Shown: positions 32,351 through 42,742 of the stretch, piece by piece
How the letters are laid out: every line of letters starts with the position of its first letter
Numbering within the stretch: position 1 is the first letter of the stretch
Assembly (NCBI GenBank): GCA_951640165.1
Contig: OX621249.1
Coordinates: 25,587,201 to 25,651,200, forward strand
Source: Pseudoips prasinana
Taxonomy: Eukaryota; Arthropoda; Insecta; Lepidoptera; Nolidae
Direction of reading: 5' to 3'
DNA length: 64,000 bases
The notes under the pieces: generated by a model
Seen by the model: only the letters and a program-made list of their open reading frames with translations
The model's database searches: none
Told to the model about the DNA's origin: nothing
Position numbers and translations under genes: made by a program

Positions 32351-32952
32351 CATCAAGATATCCCACCAATGCTGTCAAATGTATAAAAATATTACGAAAA
32401 ATATCATCAAAGATATTACATTTGTCTTTGTCTCCATATCTCTCTAACATACATATGTATATCTCAACCGTCGGTTAGCATACAATACACTTAAACTTAA
32501 CTTAAGTATCTAATTATTACGGGTCACACAATTAATATTCCTATATGACAATCGAACCCGAAACATGAAGGCACTGAGGTAGTAGAGAGACAACCTTGAC
32601 CACTGCATCACACGTGCAGTTTACTTTTGTTTCCGACTGTACCACCTAGTTTAATCTGCACGACAGTAGGTACAGTTAGATGGTAAAGTTAATTACAAAC
32701 TAAGGCTTAATGCTAGGCCTAAAAGGTCATTCTATTCTTGTGGCGATCAGAGTAATTACACGGTATTTTATTTTGAGCAATCCTAGCTACATTTTATTTT
32801 GGATTAGTCATCTAATGGAAATCATAGCCTTTGACGGAATAACTTAGGCTTATTTGCAATTTGGGTTAACACGACAGTGCCTTTATTGCTAGTATTAGTC
32901 CTTAGTCAACATCAACTAATAATAATGGAATGTCACTTTTATTTTATTGTAA
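32351..32952. other. Unassigned DNA with a SINE remnant
   Basis: 32519-32624 is a degraded minus-strand S1 (GACAATCGAACCCGAAAC and CTGCATCACACGTGCAG). The rest is unassigned. Confidence 0.45.
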
Positions 32953-33270
32953 TCTATACATATAATAAAATCGTAGGAAAGTCAAAACTGTACATTGTAT
33001 ATTTTTTTTAAAGGATAAGGGCGTGATCTACATTCGATATCGAAGCCAAAAATATAGTTTTTAGGATTTTTGTCTGTATGTCTGTTTGTCTGTATGTATG
33101 TCCGGGCTAAACTCAAAATGTACTCCATGGATTTACTTCAAATATTGCATGAATATTACTAAGAAGTCGGTTCAACATATAGGCTACATATTATCACGCT
33201 ATCAACTACGGGAGAGGAGCTGTGATAATTTATAAAACTTAACGCGGGTAAAACCGCGGGGCACAGCTAG
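32953..33270 (+). mobile_element. Non-autonomous Helitron, family H1
   Basis: TCTATACATATAATAAAATC start after A, GCGGGTAAAACCGCGGGG stem and CACAGCTAG end before T. 318 bp, the best preserved H1 terminal hairpin in the window. Confidence 0.92.
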
Positions 33271-33289
33271 TTACTAATAATGATATGAA

Positions 33290-33415
33290 CTGTGAGCTAC
33301 CAGGCAATCGTATTTTGTATGATAACCTCGATACAGGCATTGCCTACTGGGGCATTGTACATTAACCATGTAAAAAGTGAAGTACTAATAAAATTATTAT
33401 TATTATTATATAATT
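33290..33415 (+). mobile_element. Probable LINE 3' end with ATT tail
   Basis: CATTGCCTACTGGGGCATTG then GTGAAGTACTAATAAAATTA and an ATT run ending near 33415. No ORF remnant is readable. Confidence 0.45.
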
Positions 33416-33447
33416 ACTACACTTGAACTTGACATTATCCAGAACAA

Positions 33448-33680
33448 AAAAAAAAAGTTTTTATTGACGTAGACTTTAAAAAAGCGCTTGTACATGTTTG
33501 TAGTAATACAGTTATTATTTATAGTTGCATATTACAGATATTTAGGTACACGGAATGTTAAAACATTTATACAATCTATTTTATAATAGTAGTGATATTT
33601 AGCTAGGTTGTATTAAGTTATTGTCAAGGAGATTATGTTTAGGTTTAATGATTGAAATAAGGACCATGATTAAGTTTAGA
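33448..33680 (+). repeat. Interspersed repeat Q, copy 2
   Basis: Aligned with 9058-9300 through CATGTTTGTAGTAATACAG, ATATTTAGGTACACGGAA and GTTATTGTCAAGGAGA. It is the left arm of an inverted pair with 34330-34555. Confidence 0.75.
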
Positions 33681-33827
33681 TTTGATTTTATTTTTGGCAC
33701 ACTTCATTACCTACTTTCCAAAATAAAAAAGAGAAACATTTATGCCCTCTAATTATTTCCTTAATGGGTGCCAGTTTCGCAAAGAAATTTACTGCAGCGT
33801 TGGTTTTGTTAACAGCCCTGTCGATGA

Positions 33828-33866
33828 CAGCACAGTTCATCATCAGGTTGATGATGAACTGTGCTG
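33828..33866. repeat. Perfect 18-bp hairpin, 3-nt loop
   Basis: CAGCACAGTTCATCATCA pairs perfectly with TGATGATGAACTGTGCTG across GGT. It sits at the GAT-type tail of the minus-strand LINE that follows, so it probably formed from an insertion junction or snap-back synthesis. Confidence 0.85.
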
Positions 33867-34320
33867 CATATCATCCACAGCTGGACATAGGCCAAAGGGT
33901 TGTGTAACGTTGCCTTTTGGAGGAGTTTGCTGTAGTCACCACGCTTGGCATGCGAGATGGCGACCGCAGATAGGTGGTAGCTAGTACACAGGTGGCGCTG
34001 CTGCCCGACTACCTGGTGTATCCTTTAGTCACCTTTTACCACCCCCACGGGATGGTATGGGGTGGCCCTGATAATCTTTCTGGGCCGGGAACCACTTAAT
34101 ATGTCATGCATGGAGGGTAGTGTATGATGGCAAAGAATATCATCAACCCATCTCATCCCACGCGAGGTGTAATAGTCGTCCCGAGGATATATCTTCCAAA
34201 GAACGGGCGGGCAGTAGCGTCTCTCCTTGTAATATAACATCATCATCTTGAAATCATCAGTCAACCCGTCTGCCAACGTGGTGATTAGGGGATATCTCTC
34301 CAAAATAAAATATAGCTTAA
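33867..34320 (-). mobile_element. LINE L2 fragment with family P segment
   Basis: CCACAGCTGGACATAGGCC, CACGCTTGGCATGCGAGATG, GGCGCTGCTGCCCGACTACC, TTTACCACCCCCACGGGATG, then GATGGCAAAGAATATCATC and CGTCTGCCAACGTGGTGATT. Contains both the P and the L2 series in reverse orientation, possibly two overlapping insertions. The 108-codon minus frame within it has no motif. Confidence 0.6.
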
Positions 34321-34329
34321 ACCATAAAT

Positions 34330-34555
34330 TTCGATAATTATACCTAAACATAATCTCTTTGACAATAGCTTGATACAGGGTAGCTAAATATCATTACTAT
34401 TATGAAATAAATTTAATAAATATTTTAACAATCCGTGTACCTAAATATCTGTATGTAACTAGAAATAATTACATTATATATTACTACAAACATGTTCTGA
34501 CTATTTACAAGCGCTTTTTTAAAGTCTCCGTGAAAGAAAACCTTTTTTTTAATGA
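34330..34555 (-). repeat. Interspersed repeat Q, copy 3 (inverted)
   Basis: Reverse of 33448-33680: TCCGTGTACCTAAATATC, TATTACTACAAACATGTTC and AAGCGCTTTTTTAAAGTC. Together the two make inverted arms of about 230 bp around the L2/P block. Confidence 0.75.
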
Positions 34556-34625
34556 TGGACAGCACACAACTCATCTGTCATCACAACATCTTTTTGGGAG
34601 GATTTGGTCCAGCATCAGTGCTGGC

Positions 34626-34763
34626 CATGAAGGACATTATATGAATAATGTCCTTCATGTCAAGCCTCACAGAAGACTTTCTGACATACACACATTTTCC
34701 TCATTATGTCAGCATAATGAGGTCGAAAGTCTTCTGTGAGGCTTGACATGAAGGACATTATTC
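34626..34763. repeat. Compound inverted repeat with perfect 39-bp arms
   Basis: 34643-34681 and 34725-34763 are exact reverse complements (39 of 39), separated by 43 bp. The loop contains a smaller palindrome, CTCATTATG then TCAG then CATAATGAG. A third copy of CATGAAGGACATTAT lies at 34626-34640 and folds on 34644-34658. The overlapping 69-codon frame is an artefact. Confidence 0.9.
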
Positions 34764-35203
34764 AGCTGTGTCTAACATGTCTATAATATTTTCAAAGGGT
34801 AACGATGCAAACAAATTACTCAATGTTCATAGCCTCGTAACCTTTAAGTTTATACGTAGCCATAATAATTTAATGGTATATTAGATGTGCTCGAACTTCA
34901 TCAGGGCGGTTTCTTCATGTCTAAGTCCCACTAGCTCAGATCTCATAATAATTATATAACTTACTAACGTGAATAAATTCATGGTACCTATAAGTTGTTT
35001 CCATTACCAATCAAATCAGCTGTTTAAGCGTGAAGGGGTCACAAATATACTAACATATAGCAACTCTTCCATCTATGAAAATTGTACACACTCACGTTCT
35101 AAAACCTTTGAGAACTCCTAAGTTACTAATAATATAAATAATCACTCTGTGCAGCTTAGTAATAGGTTTCCATTGACACAATTTTGAAACTTAAGAAAGG
35201 TTT
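34764..35203. other. Unassigned AT-rich DNA
   Basis: A few H2-like words (CAAATCAGCTGTTTAAGCGT) occur near 35005 but no ends are visible. Confidence 0.35.
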
Positions 35204-35218
35204 TGTTTCAAATGTAAT

Positions 35219-35573
35219 AATAATAACGTCCTCCTAGCCGAATTTCGGCCACGGCGGCCAGTCTCAACAGGAATTAGCCATCTGCGCGGGACATATTATA
35301 GTGCTCAAGTGTGTGCGCAAACACAGGAGCACTTTCTATTCCATCACTCTCATGATCCGATGGGGCGCCTAGGCGACACGATCGGAAAGAGGTCAGGTAC
35401 AGGACCGACGGCTTTACGTGCTCTCCGAGCCACGGGGGTATAATACCGCCAACTCCCAGACTTCGGGCTGATGCTGAGAATTTTTTCTTTTTACAGAAAA
35501 GTCCCAAAATCACTTTATGGCCCGACCCGGGATTTGAACCCAGGACCTCGTTCTCTGAGGGTGAACACGCTAC
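35219..35573 (-). mobile_element. S6 SINE, head-truncated, 15-bp target duplication
   Basis: Bounded by TGTTTCAAATGTAAT (35204-35218 and 35574-35588), a perfect duplication. On the minus strand the element lacks the first part of the tRNA head (the TCTAGCGG A box) and starts at GTAGCGTGTTCACCCTCAGA. This is 5' truncation at a retrotransposition site, with an AAT-type 3' tail on the left. Confidence 0.92.
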
Positions 35574-35588
35574 TGTTTCAAATGTAAT

Positions 35589-36037
35589 GTTAAATTTACG
35601 ACACTTATAATCGTGTGCGTTGATGTCTTTAATATGAGAAGTCATGTATCGTGAGTACCGAATGAATTTTACACTAATAAAATGTAATTATTTAGTTATA
35701 TCAGAAAATCGAGTGTGCGAATGAGACATAAGACTGTGAGACTTTGTTTTTTGTTTTCACGCTTGGATTTCTATATTTAACAGTATGTAGGGGTAACTTA
35801 ATATCAGAGTAATATTACAATACAATTTGACCCCTGACCCAGTTTTCAAAGTCCGTTCAATACTCAAAAGATTAAATATAACGAAAACAAGATAAAATTA
35901 ATTATAATGTGGTCGTGAGAACGAGTGCCACTGCGGTAAACGCTGAGCACATCGTGGAATATCACCGCAAGATGGCAGACAAAAGGTTTAAATACTTCAA
36001 CATAAACCTCTACTCGATTTCAACACATACCTACATA
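35589..36037. other. Mostly unassigned, with a coding-like patch
   Basis: 35909-35990 is GC-richer and in frame reads SATAVNAEHIVEYHRKMAD; the frame is open from 35882 into the next SINE. It lacks a convincing splice acceptor. See findings. Confidence 0.3.
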
Positions 36038-36407
36038 TGTAATGTCCTCCTAGCCGAATTTCGGCCACGGCGGCCAGTCTCAATAGAGATTAGCCATCTG
36101 CGCGGGACATATTATAGTGCTCAAGTGTGTGCGCAAACACAGGAGCACTTTCTATTCCATCACTCTCATGATCCGATGGGACGCCTAGCGACACGACCGG
36201 AAAGAGGTCAGGTACAGGACCAACGGCTTTACGTGCTCTCCGAGGCACGGGGGTATAATACCGCCAACTCCCAGACTTCGGGCTGATGCTGAGAAATTTT
36301 TCTTTTTACAGAAAAGTCCCAAAATCACTTTTGGCCCGACCCGGGATTTGAACCCAGGACCTCGTTTTCTGCGGGTGAACACGCTACCGCTAGACCAACG
36401 AGGCAGT
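36038..36407 (-). mobile_element. Complete tRNA-headed SINE, family S6
   Basis: Minus copy from the CTGCCTCGTTGGTCTAGCGG head at 36407 down to GTGGCCGAAATTCGGC at the 3' side. Nearly identical in layout to 29356-29717. An M1 MITE follows within 10 bp. Confidence 0.9.
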
Positions 36408-36414
36408 TATATAT

Positions 36415-36545
36415 GTACAGACGCCAGCACATCCAGCTTCCCCAATCTGTCAAATTTCTTATATAGATCTAAGGTAAGCATAAGGTTCACTTTCAATTGG
36501 GGAAATTTGACAGATTGGGGTAGCTTGATGTACTGGCGTCTGTAC
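36415..36545. mobile_element. Foldback MITE, family M1
   Basis: GTACAGACGCCAGCACATCC and the inverse GATGTACTGGCGTCTGTAC, with a shorter loop than other copies (131 bp). Confidence 0.87.
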
Positions 36546-36639
36546 ATACTTATATATTTAATTTACGAAGCGACGAGATTTTTAAATTATATCTGGCTGC
36601 TAATAAAATATAAAAAGGAAGTTAAGAGAACAGGTATGT

Positions 36640-36722
36640 ATGTGTTGTATCGGAGACGTTCCCAAGAAAGGCCAGGTCTGAAGTACCCTGAATCGGCGAG
36701 CATCTATGGAAATGATTTTCTA
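36640..36722 (+). mobile_element. LINE ORF2 end fragment (family L3)
   Basis: CTGAAGTACCCTGAATCGGC and GAGCATCTATGGAAATGAT match the start of the L3 segment at 48236, which translates to the end of a non-LTR ORF. It breaks off into half an M1 MITE. Confidence 0.5.
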
Positions 36723-36724
36723 CT

Positions 36725-36804
36725 TTATTACAATAGCATAAGGTTCACTTTTAATTAGGGAAATTTGACAGTTTGGGGAAGCTTGATAAGCTGGCGTCTT
36801 TACG
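36725..36804. mobile_element. Half of an M1 MITE
   Basis: Starts in the loop (TTACAATAGCATAAGGTTCA) and runs to the right tip AGCTGGCGTCTTTACG. The left arm is missing. Confidence 0.8.
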
Positions 36805-37180
36805 TTCGTCTTATTGTTGAAAACGGTATGATGTATGTAATAGAAACCCACAGGCTTACAATCTTGACAATTTAAAGCCTATGGGGTCCTATTACAGACA
36901 TAACGTATCTAACAATAAAAACATTATTTTTATCTCCATTGTATAGGAATAGTTACACAGGTGAATGTATGTCATGCATGCTCTTTACTGCGCACGCGCC
37001 GCGCCATTAAGTCTAACCTGACACGAGTTAAAGGTAATAACGACAATTCCAAATATTCGCATCGAAGATAAAATGAGATGAAACTGCTCAATTATTAGAT
37101 TATAACATAATAATCCCTTGCGGCGTATTGAAAAAAACTCGTCAACAAAAACCATGGTGTGCGTATAGCTAATTGCTCTT
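36805..37180. other. Unassigned DNA
   Basis: No recognised gene or repeat; the 102-codon minus frame covering 36985-37293 has no motif. Confidence 0.35.
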
Positions 37181-37470
37181 ATTCGGCTATTAGGGCCGAT
37201 ATGGTTAGGCACAGCGGCGCGCGGCCAGTCTTTAGATGGGTGACCTTCAGAGCGGTTTAATGTCTGCATAAAGATTCTTTCGTTTATCACCATTTTTTTG
37301 TATGCACATATTAAGTTATATTAAAATCGCAATATTAGCCAATTGCACTCGCCGGTCCGTAAGTGCTCGGTGAGGTAAAGCTCCTAAGCACGCGGCTAGT
37401 CTATTGATGGGTGACCGTCCAAGTCTGAGCGTCTTTCACTCTGAGCAGTAACCACCTAGAGCCGAGATGT
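37181..37470 (+). mobile_element. Two 5S-like SINE head fragments (family S5)
   Basis: 37195-37262 carries AGATGGGTGACCTTCAGAGC; 37345-37460 carries CGGTCCGTAAGTGCTCGG, GAGGTAAAGCTCCTAAGCAC and TGATGGGTGACCGTCCAAGT. Both are 5S heads without the usual body. Confidence 0.6.
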
Positions 37471-37674
37471 GAAAACCAAAGGGTTTGTTTGAGTTTGATT
37501 GCGGGTTATTTGTCAGATGATTTGACCCGCATCGCCTATTTTACGCCATTGCATGTTATGTTAAAAATTACAGACAAAATACGCTAACAATGGCGTCGGT
37601 CATAAGTTAGCAAGATCACAGCTCAAGGGTTAAAGAATAAAAAAATGTCTCTTGAACTGGGTTACTGATTCCTA

Positions 37675-37961
37675 CTAATATTATTAATGCAAAATTTTAG
37701 GAGTATGGATGTATTAATAGATGTAAAGAGGTTTCTTACTTTTCACGCAAAAACTACCGAACGGATTTTGATGGAACTTTATAGTACTGACTAATATTAT
37801 AAATGCGAAAGTTTGTGAGTATGGATGTATGTTTGTTTATTAATCTCTCACGCAAAAACTATATAAGCTGATTTTATTGATACTTTGTAGTTATATAGCT
37901 TATAGATCCGAATAATACATTTAGGAAGTTTAATGCGGGTAAAACTGCGTGGCAGAGCTAG
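37675..37961 (+). mobile_element. Helitron-like element with duplicated 5' part (family H4)
   Basis: Ends AATGCGGGTAAAACTGCGTG then GCAGAGCTAG. The 5' segment (CTAATATTATTAATGC, CACGCAAAAACTACCGAACG) at 37675 is repeated at 37787 (CTAATATTATAAATGCG, CACGCAAAAACTATATAAG), so two 5' portions precede a single 3' end. Confidence 0.6.
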
Positions 37962-38275
37962 TATTGATATATTCCTTTGACATTGTGTTACCCTTACCTA
38001 CTATTGAGTTACAATGTTGAAATAATACGATGATCTTACTCAATGAAGCTTTAATATATTCCATGCAAATGCGTACCGATCATTGGAGTAGATTTCAATG
38101 ACATATTATTATGAATATCGTGAGGTTGTAGCCATGACGTGGTCAAGGTATTACTCTTCAAACTTTTAACTATTCAACAGATTAACAGGTATGTATTTAT
38201 TCAATTTGTCTGATTGTAATGTCTAAAGATTCAATAAACATCTCGTTGTAGCGATTTATAAATGATTTTTCTTTA

Positions 38276-38612
38276 ATATTGATTGGAATTTTATGTCAAA
38301 GAGTATAAAAGCTGCACTGTGTGTTTATTTTACACCGATAAAATATTCTCCAATATTGATTGCATTTTCATTCCAAAGAGTATAAAAGGTGCACTGTGTG
38401 TAAATTACGCTGATAAAATATTCTCCAATATTGATAGGAATTCCATGCCAAAGAGTATAACAGGCATAAAGTAGCGGAAGGTAGGTAAACTTTATGATAA
38501 CAGGTGCACTGAATACAATTTACATTGATAAAATATTGCATAATATTGATTGGAATGTCATGTCAAAGAGTATAAAAGGTGCACTGTGTGTAACTTACAC
38601 AGATAAAATATA
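38276..38612. repeat. 76-bp minisatellite carrying TATAAAAG
   Basis: Units begin near 38276, 38352, 38428 and 38544 and share AATATTGATTGGAAT, CAAAGAGTATAAAAGGTG, CACTGTGTGTAA and GATAAAATATTCTCC. The third unit is longer and rearranged. Three of the four have TATAAAAG (the third has TATAACAG). Confidence 0.85.
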
Positions 38613-39135
38613 CTATTATCAATATTTGTAATTCTGTAACGAGTATAATTTACTCTCGATCTATTTATTTTGAACTAAGTATTGTGGCAACTAAGTAATC
38701 ATATATTTTATTCTTGTTTCAGGTAATTCATTTAGCCATATCAGTTATTCGCCGACCTATGCAAGTTTACAACGGTTTGTACATGACAAAAACAGTATTT
38801 CCAACTACAAGGTTTTGTTAATAGAATCAGTAGCTTAACTACTACTTAGTACATACCTTTTTCATTTAGATTCTACGACTACGACTTGTAGTCATAGAAT
38901 TTAGAGTATTTAATCACCAGAAAATACTCATGACGGCATATCCGGTAAAAATCAGGTCAGCTGTAAACGGAATGCTGGCAAATGTTAAATGAAAATTTAT
39001 CGCTTTGGTTCTAAAAGATATACATCCAATGTGATAGGGGAAAATTTCACCTAAAGTTTATGGATGAATGAGAAAACGTGTTAAATTTCTTCGAACTTTC
39101 AATGATTCATTCAGAGTAAAGGCGTTAGTTATTGT
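38613..39135. other. Unassigned DNA with a weak exon-like stretch
   Basis: At 38705-38722 TTTTATTCTTGTTTCAG is a good-looking acceptor, followed by two overlapping open frames of 32 and 38 codons. Neither is recognisable. See findings. Confidence 0.3.
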
Positions 39136-39184
39136 GTGCCAGTCAAAAACAGAGACTATCACAGTCTCTGTTTCTGATTGGCAC
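39136..39184. repeat. 22-bp hairpin, 5-nt loop
   Basis: GTGCCAGTCAAAAACAGAGA at the left pairs with TCTCTGTTTCTGATTGGCAC; 20 of 22 pairs are Watson-Crick and one more could be G-U on one strand. Compact pre-miRNA-like foldback. Confidence 0.8.
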
Positions 39185-39739
39185 AAACACCCAAAAAGAA
39201 AAAAGAATGAAAATGTATGTATGTACCAATCTCACGAATGTCCAGGAATAGCGGTTACCACTATCGATCGCGTGAGCCGCTAGGCCGTCTGCCTCTGAAA
39301 GCAAAAAAAAATATGCCGGATACATTCGCTCAAAGTACTTTTGATGTTCATTAAGAGTGATTCAATCACAGTAGTTTAATGTTACTATAATTCATCTGAA
39401 ATTGTTCTTGACTTTAAGCCACCATGTTCATGTAAATTATAATTGGTAACTAAAGTTATTATTACTTATTATAAACATACAAAATATTATTAGAACTTAC
39501 TCAAACTATTTATGCAATATAAACACGCACAGAAACTTAAAGAAATTGCTTAATAATAACGTAAACATCTTAATACCAGTAATAAAAGCTAATTTATCAT
39601 GTATGTGTTGAATACCAAATGGTTATAAACGTATTAATGTTATGTAAAAAACGCTTGAATCGTTATTTAAGTACGGATTAAAATTACTTACACTATAAAG
39701 TCAGATTACTTAAATGGCATTTAGATTATTTAATATGAA
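39185..39739. other. Unassigned AT-rich DNA
   Basis: 39232-39300 has a tRNA-like flavour (GTGAGCCGCTAGGCCGTCTG) but no B box. No gene seen. Confidence 0.35.
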
Positions 39740-40010
39740 AAACCGGCCAAGTGCGAGTCGAACTCGCGCCCCGAGGGTCTCTACAAACCTGTAGGTATTT
39801 ACGCAAGGGGTAGTAAGTTTAAAATTATGAAAAATATTTTTATCAACTAAATTTTTACAGTTATCGCATCTGTGTTATAAGACTTTGCTTCGTACCGAAT
39901 TTCTAGTTTCTGGGTTCACGGAAAATACGGTCTTAGTAAACGGCTGTATCTTTAGATTGCGTTGGCTTAGAAGTTTGATATTTTTCCTGGAATTGTGACT
40001 GTAGACGCAA
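39740..40010 (+). mobile_element. M3-type element, variant interior
   Basis: Starts AAAACCGGCCAAGTGCGAGTC-like (first 20 bases match M3) but then CGGTCTTAGTAAACGGCTGT and GTGACTGTAGACGCAAACC, unlike the other M3 copies here. The far end was not located with certainty. Confidence 0.55.
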
Positions 40011-40575
40011 ACCGAGGTTGCAAAAAAATCATCTGGCGATCTATATCGTCTTTAGAATGGAAGTAAATGGCTGTTTGTATTAAAGATGATTTTGCCCTAT
40101 CGTGTAATCGTATTGGTGTTACAATTGCTGTACTTGAACGTAAGTGTAAACTTGCACGCGCAGCTGAACATTTGAGGTTCCCTCCTAGACCATCTTATGG
40201 CCCCTTTCCGTGAGACGTTGCATGGAAATGTAACTCTGCATCTCAATTGAAATCCTCTTTGTAATAAAATAGATTCACAAAGTTGAATCTGTTTATAAAA
40301 AATAAAAGCCCCGTCGGTTATCCTCTCAGGGACAGTAGACCTGAGTATAGTAGATATAAATCAGCGAAGGATGTATTCATACGGAACTATTAGTTATAAT
40401 ATAGTTTTATCTTCCCTTCGGAAAACATTCAATGTCTAAACGCAAATTTAACGGTTTGAATAATACGGTTCTAGCATAGACTTGTTACATTATAGGTCCA
40501 TCATCTGATTGGAAGAGGTCAACCAACTACTCAAACAATGTCAAACTACTCGTGTGATACTAAATAAAATGTATT
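40011..40575. other. Unassigned DNA
   Basis: Some GC-richer sequence near 40140-40210; no motif or frame supported. Confidence 0.35.
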
Positions 40576-40680
40576 TCTCTCCGGTTTATGGTATCCATAG
40601 TACATATAAGTTGTACTTAGTTTGGACTAGATGATGTTGCATGATATGTCGTGGATATAATACATTATTATTATTATTTG
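40576..40680 (+). mobile_element. SINE 3' tail fragment (S2/S3 type)
   Basis: GGTATCCATAGTACATATAA, GTACTTAGTTTGGACTAGAT and an ATT run. The tail is shared by S2 and S3, so the family cannot be told. Confidence 0.55.
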
Positions 40681-40699
40681 ATTACAATTATATTTTTAA

Positions 40700-40949
40700 C
40701 TAGCTGTGCCCCGCGGTTTTACCTGCGTTAAACTTTATGAATTATCACAGCTCCTCCCCCGTAGGCGATAGCGTGATAATATGTACCCTATATGTTGACC
40801 CAAACTCTTAGTAATATTCATGCAAAATTTGAAGTAAATCCATGCAGTACTTTTGAGTTTAGCCCGGACATACATAGGTATAAGTATCATTTAAAAAAAA
40901 TATTCAATGTACAGTTTTGACTTTCCTACAATTGTATTATATGTATAGA
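40700..40949 (-). mobile_element. Non-autonomous Helitron H1, internally shortened
   Basis: CTAGCTGTGCCCCGCGGTTT at the left after A, and TTATATGTATAGA at the right before T. About 70 bp of the usual interior (the CTGTATGTCTG region) is deleted. Confidence 0.87.
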
Positions 40950-40966
40950 TTGTATGCTGAGTGGCT

Positions 40967-41115
40967 GACAGCATAGAATATTGTCACCTCATTTCATCCC
41001 ATGTATGACGTAGAAGTCGTACCGGGGGTATACCTCCCAGAGAACAGGCAGCACCGTCTCTCTGTATTCTAATGACCATCATACTGCCATCGCCAACCTG
41101 TCTGCCAAGCGTTTA
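40967..41115 (+). mobile_element. LINE L2 fragment
   Basis: GACAGCATAGAATATTGTCA, CATTTCATCCCATGTATG, ATACCTCCCAGAGAACAGGC, then CATCGCCAACCTGTCTGCC. Confidence 0.65.
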
Positions 41116-41264
41116 CCATTTTAGTAAATTCAACTCCAAATTTTGCCGCCCTTTATAACAGTCAGAAAACCAGCGTTGCTGACCCTTCCCCAATGAGCTC
41201 TGGCAAACTTACTCACACGCAGAAACACAACATTAAGTTAATAATGTTATTATTAAGGAACGTA

Positions 41265-41575
41265 TTAACGCCCGATCTGCAGGACCTGTGGGGAAGAAAA
41301 TGAAACAATGCTGCATATAATATGCAAATGCGATGCATTGGCGAGACACAGAATGGTAATCCTGGGGCTGGCATATCCAGAACCAGGTGAGTACAAGGAT
41401 CTACCTCTAAGAAGCGTACTTGGACTATGTGCATACCTCATTCAGGGCTCTAGGGATAGAATAAAACCAGTGGGGGATAGTACAAAAGATCCTGAAGGGT
41501 CGAAGTGCTGTACACAAGTACACCCCAAAACAAGATAAGATAAGAAAGGAACGTATATGATGATGATGAATTAGA
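41265..41575 (+). pseudogene. C-terminus of a non-LTR retrotransposon ORF2 with CCHC-like motif
   Basis: Translates ICRTCGEENETMLHIICKCD then ALARHRMVILGL and LPLRSVLGLCAYLI. C-x2-C, then H-x4-C shortly after, is the cysteine/histidine knuckle typical of the end of R1/jockey/Loa-type ORF2 proteins (after RT and RNase H). An in-frame TAA lies just upstream, so the RT part is gone. The stretch ends in a GATGATGATG tail at about 41575. Confidence 0.75.
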
Positions 41576-42622
41576 AATGTTTCTAAAATTCGCATTAAAC
41601 TACCATGGGAAGTCTTTATCAGCTGTTCAAGCCGCTACTGTTCTTATTTCAATATTGATTATGACAGTAAAGTACTTATTGCATAAGCGTAGATGACTGA
41701 TATTAAATCCACTCAACAATATTGAATCACGAATTTTCGATAATGGTGAGAGTTAAAAAAACACACTTAAAGACGTTCCATCGGTGGCCTCAAAATGTTG
41801 CAATGAACGCAAATTACCAACCGAGGAGGCACAGAATCACAAGGTGTAATTAAGGGTGTAGGCACACTGAAGATTCATTGCCCGATCTTGTGCATTACGA
41901 AATACCCTTATGAAATTATTATGATAAGGAAAACTGTTGCGGTAACTCTTAATTGTTTGGAAGGTCAGAGTTCGAAGTCGGATGGGTATGAAATTGTTAA
42001 GCCCTTTACAAACGGAGTAGGTTATTTCTAATTAATTGGTTTTGAATATTATTACAAGCCAATAGAGTTCAAAATATGATAATAAAGGTATTACTAGAGG
42101 GTAAGGAGGTGGTGCTTTCTATTTTATTTCTTAAATTATTATTACATCTTTACATTCTAAAAACCATAACAATCTCTTACGGTTTTAACTAAACTTTATT
42201 TTAAGGACGATGACGTTTTCAGTTCAGATAGCCTAGGTGGGATTCACTGCTTCACCGGACTTTAGGGGCTTAAGCCAATAAAACTACAGTAATTGTGGGT
42301 ACTGAGTTTATAGTTTTAGCAAATAAAACTACAGACTCAGGCAGCACCAGATAGAGGCACCCTTATAGGGTTCGAACCTCACTCTCGGCAGTGGCTAACG
42401 GAGAGATGTCGCAAAGCGTCATTACTTTTTGAGACATTTTATGCAACTTACACATTATATTACATTAATATGCGAGTTTCATAAAAATAATTAAACTGTT
42501 CCAAAAAAATACTCTCAATTAACTTTAACTTATCTTAGCGATCACCGATTAGAAACAAATGTTTTTGGAACTGAATGGTTCCAAATATTTTTCTTTCGAT
42601 TCGGCAACCATTTCCTATTAAA
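41576..42622. other. Unassigned DNA
   Basis: About 1 kb with no recognised repeat. 42222-42420 is a little GC-richer and includes GGTTCGAACCTCACTCTCGG, a possible SINE head remnant. Confidence 0.35.
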
Positions 42623-42692
42623 TGTCATCATCATCATCATCATATCAGCTGCAAGACGTCCACTGCTGGACAAAGACCTATCAAATATATTT
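42623..42692 (-). mobile_element. LINE L1 3' end fragment
   Basis: ATCATCATCATCATCATATC then AGCTGCAAGACGTCCACTGC and TGGACAAAGACC, minus orientation. Confidence 0.65.
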
Positions 42693-42742
42693 ATCTCAAA
42701 ATCGATTCCCAGATAAATAAAGATAAAATTAATATATATGTT

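Noticed and set aside
34530..34739. 69-codon plus-strand frame
   Set aside because: It runs through the inverted repeat; both arms are non-coding copies of each other.
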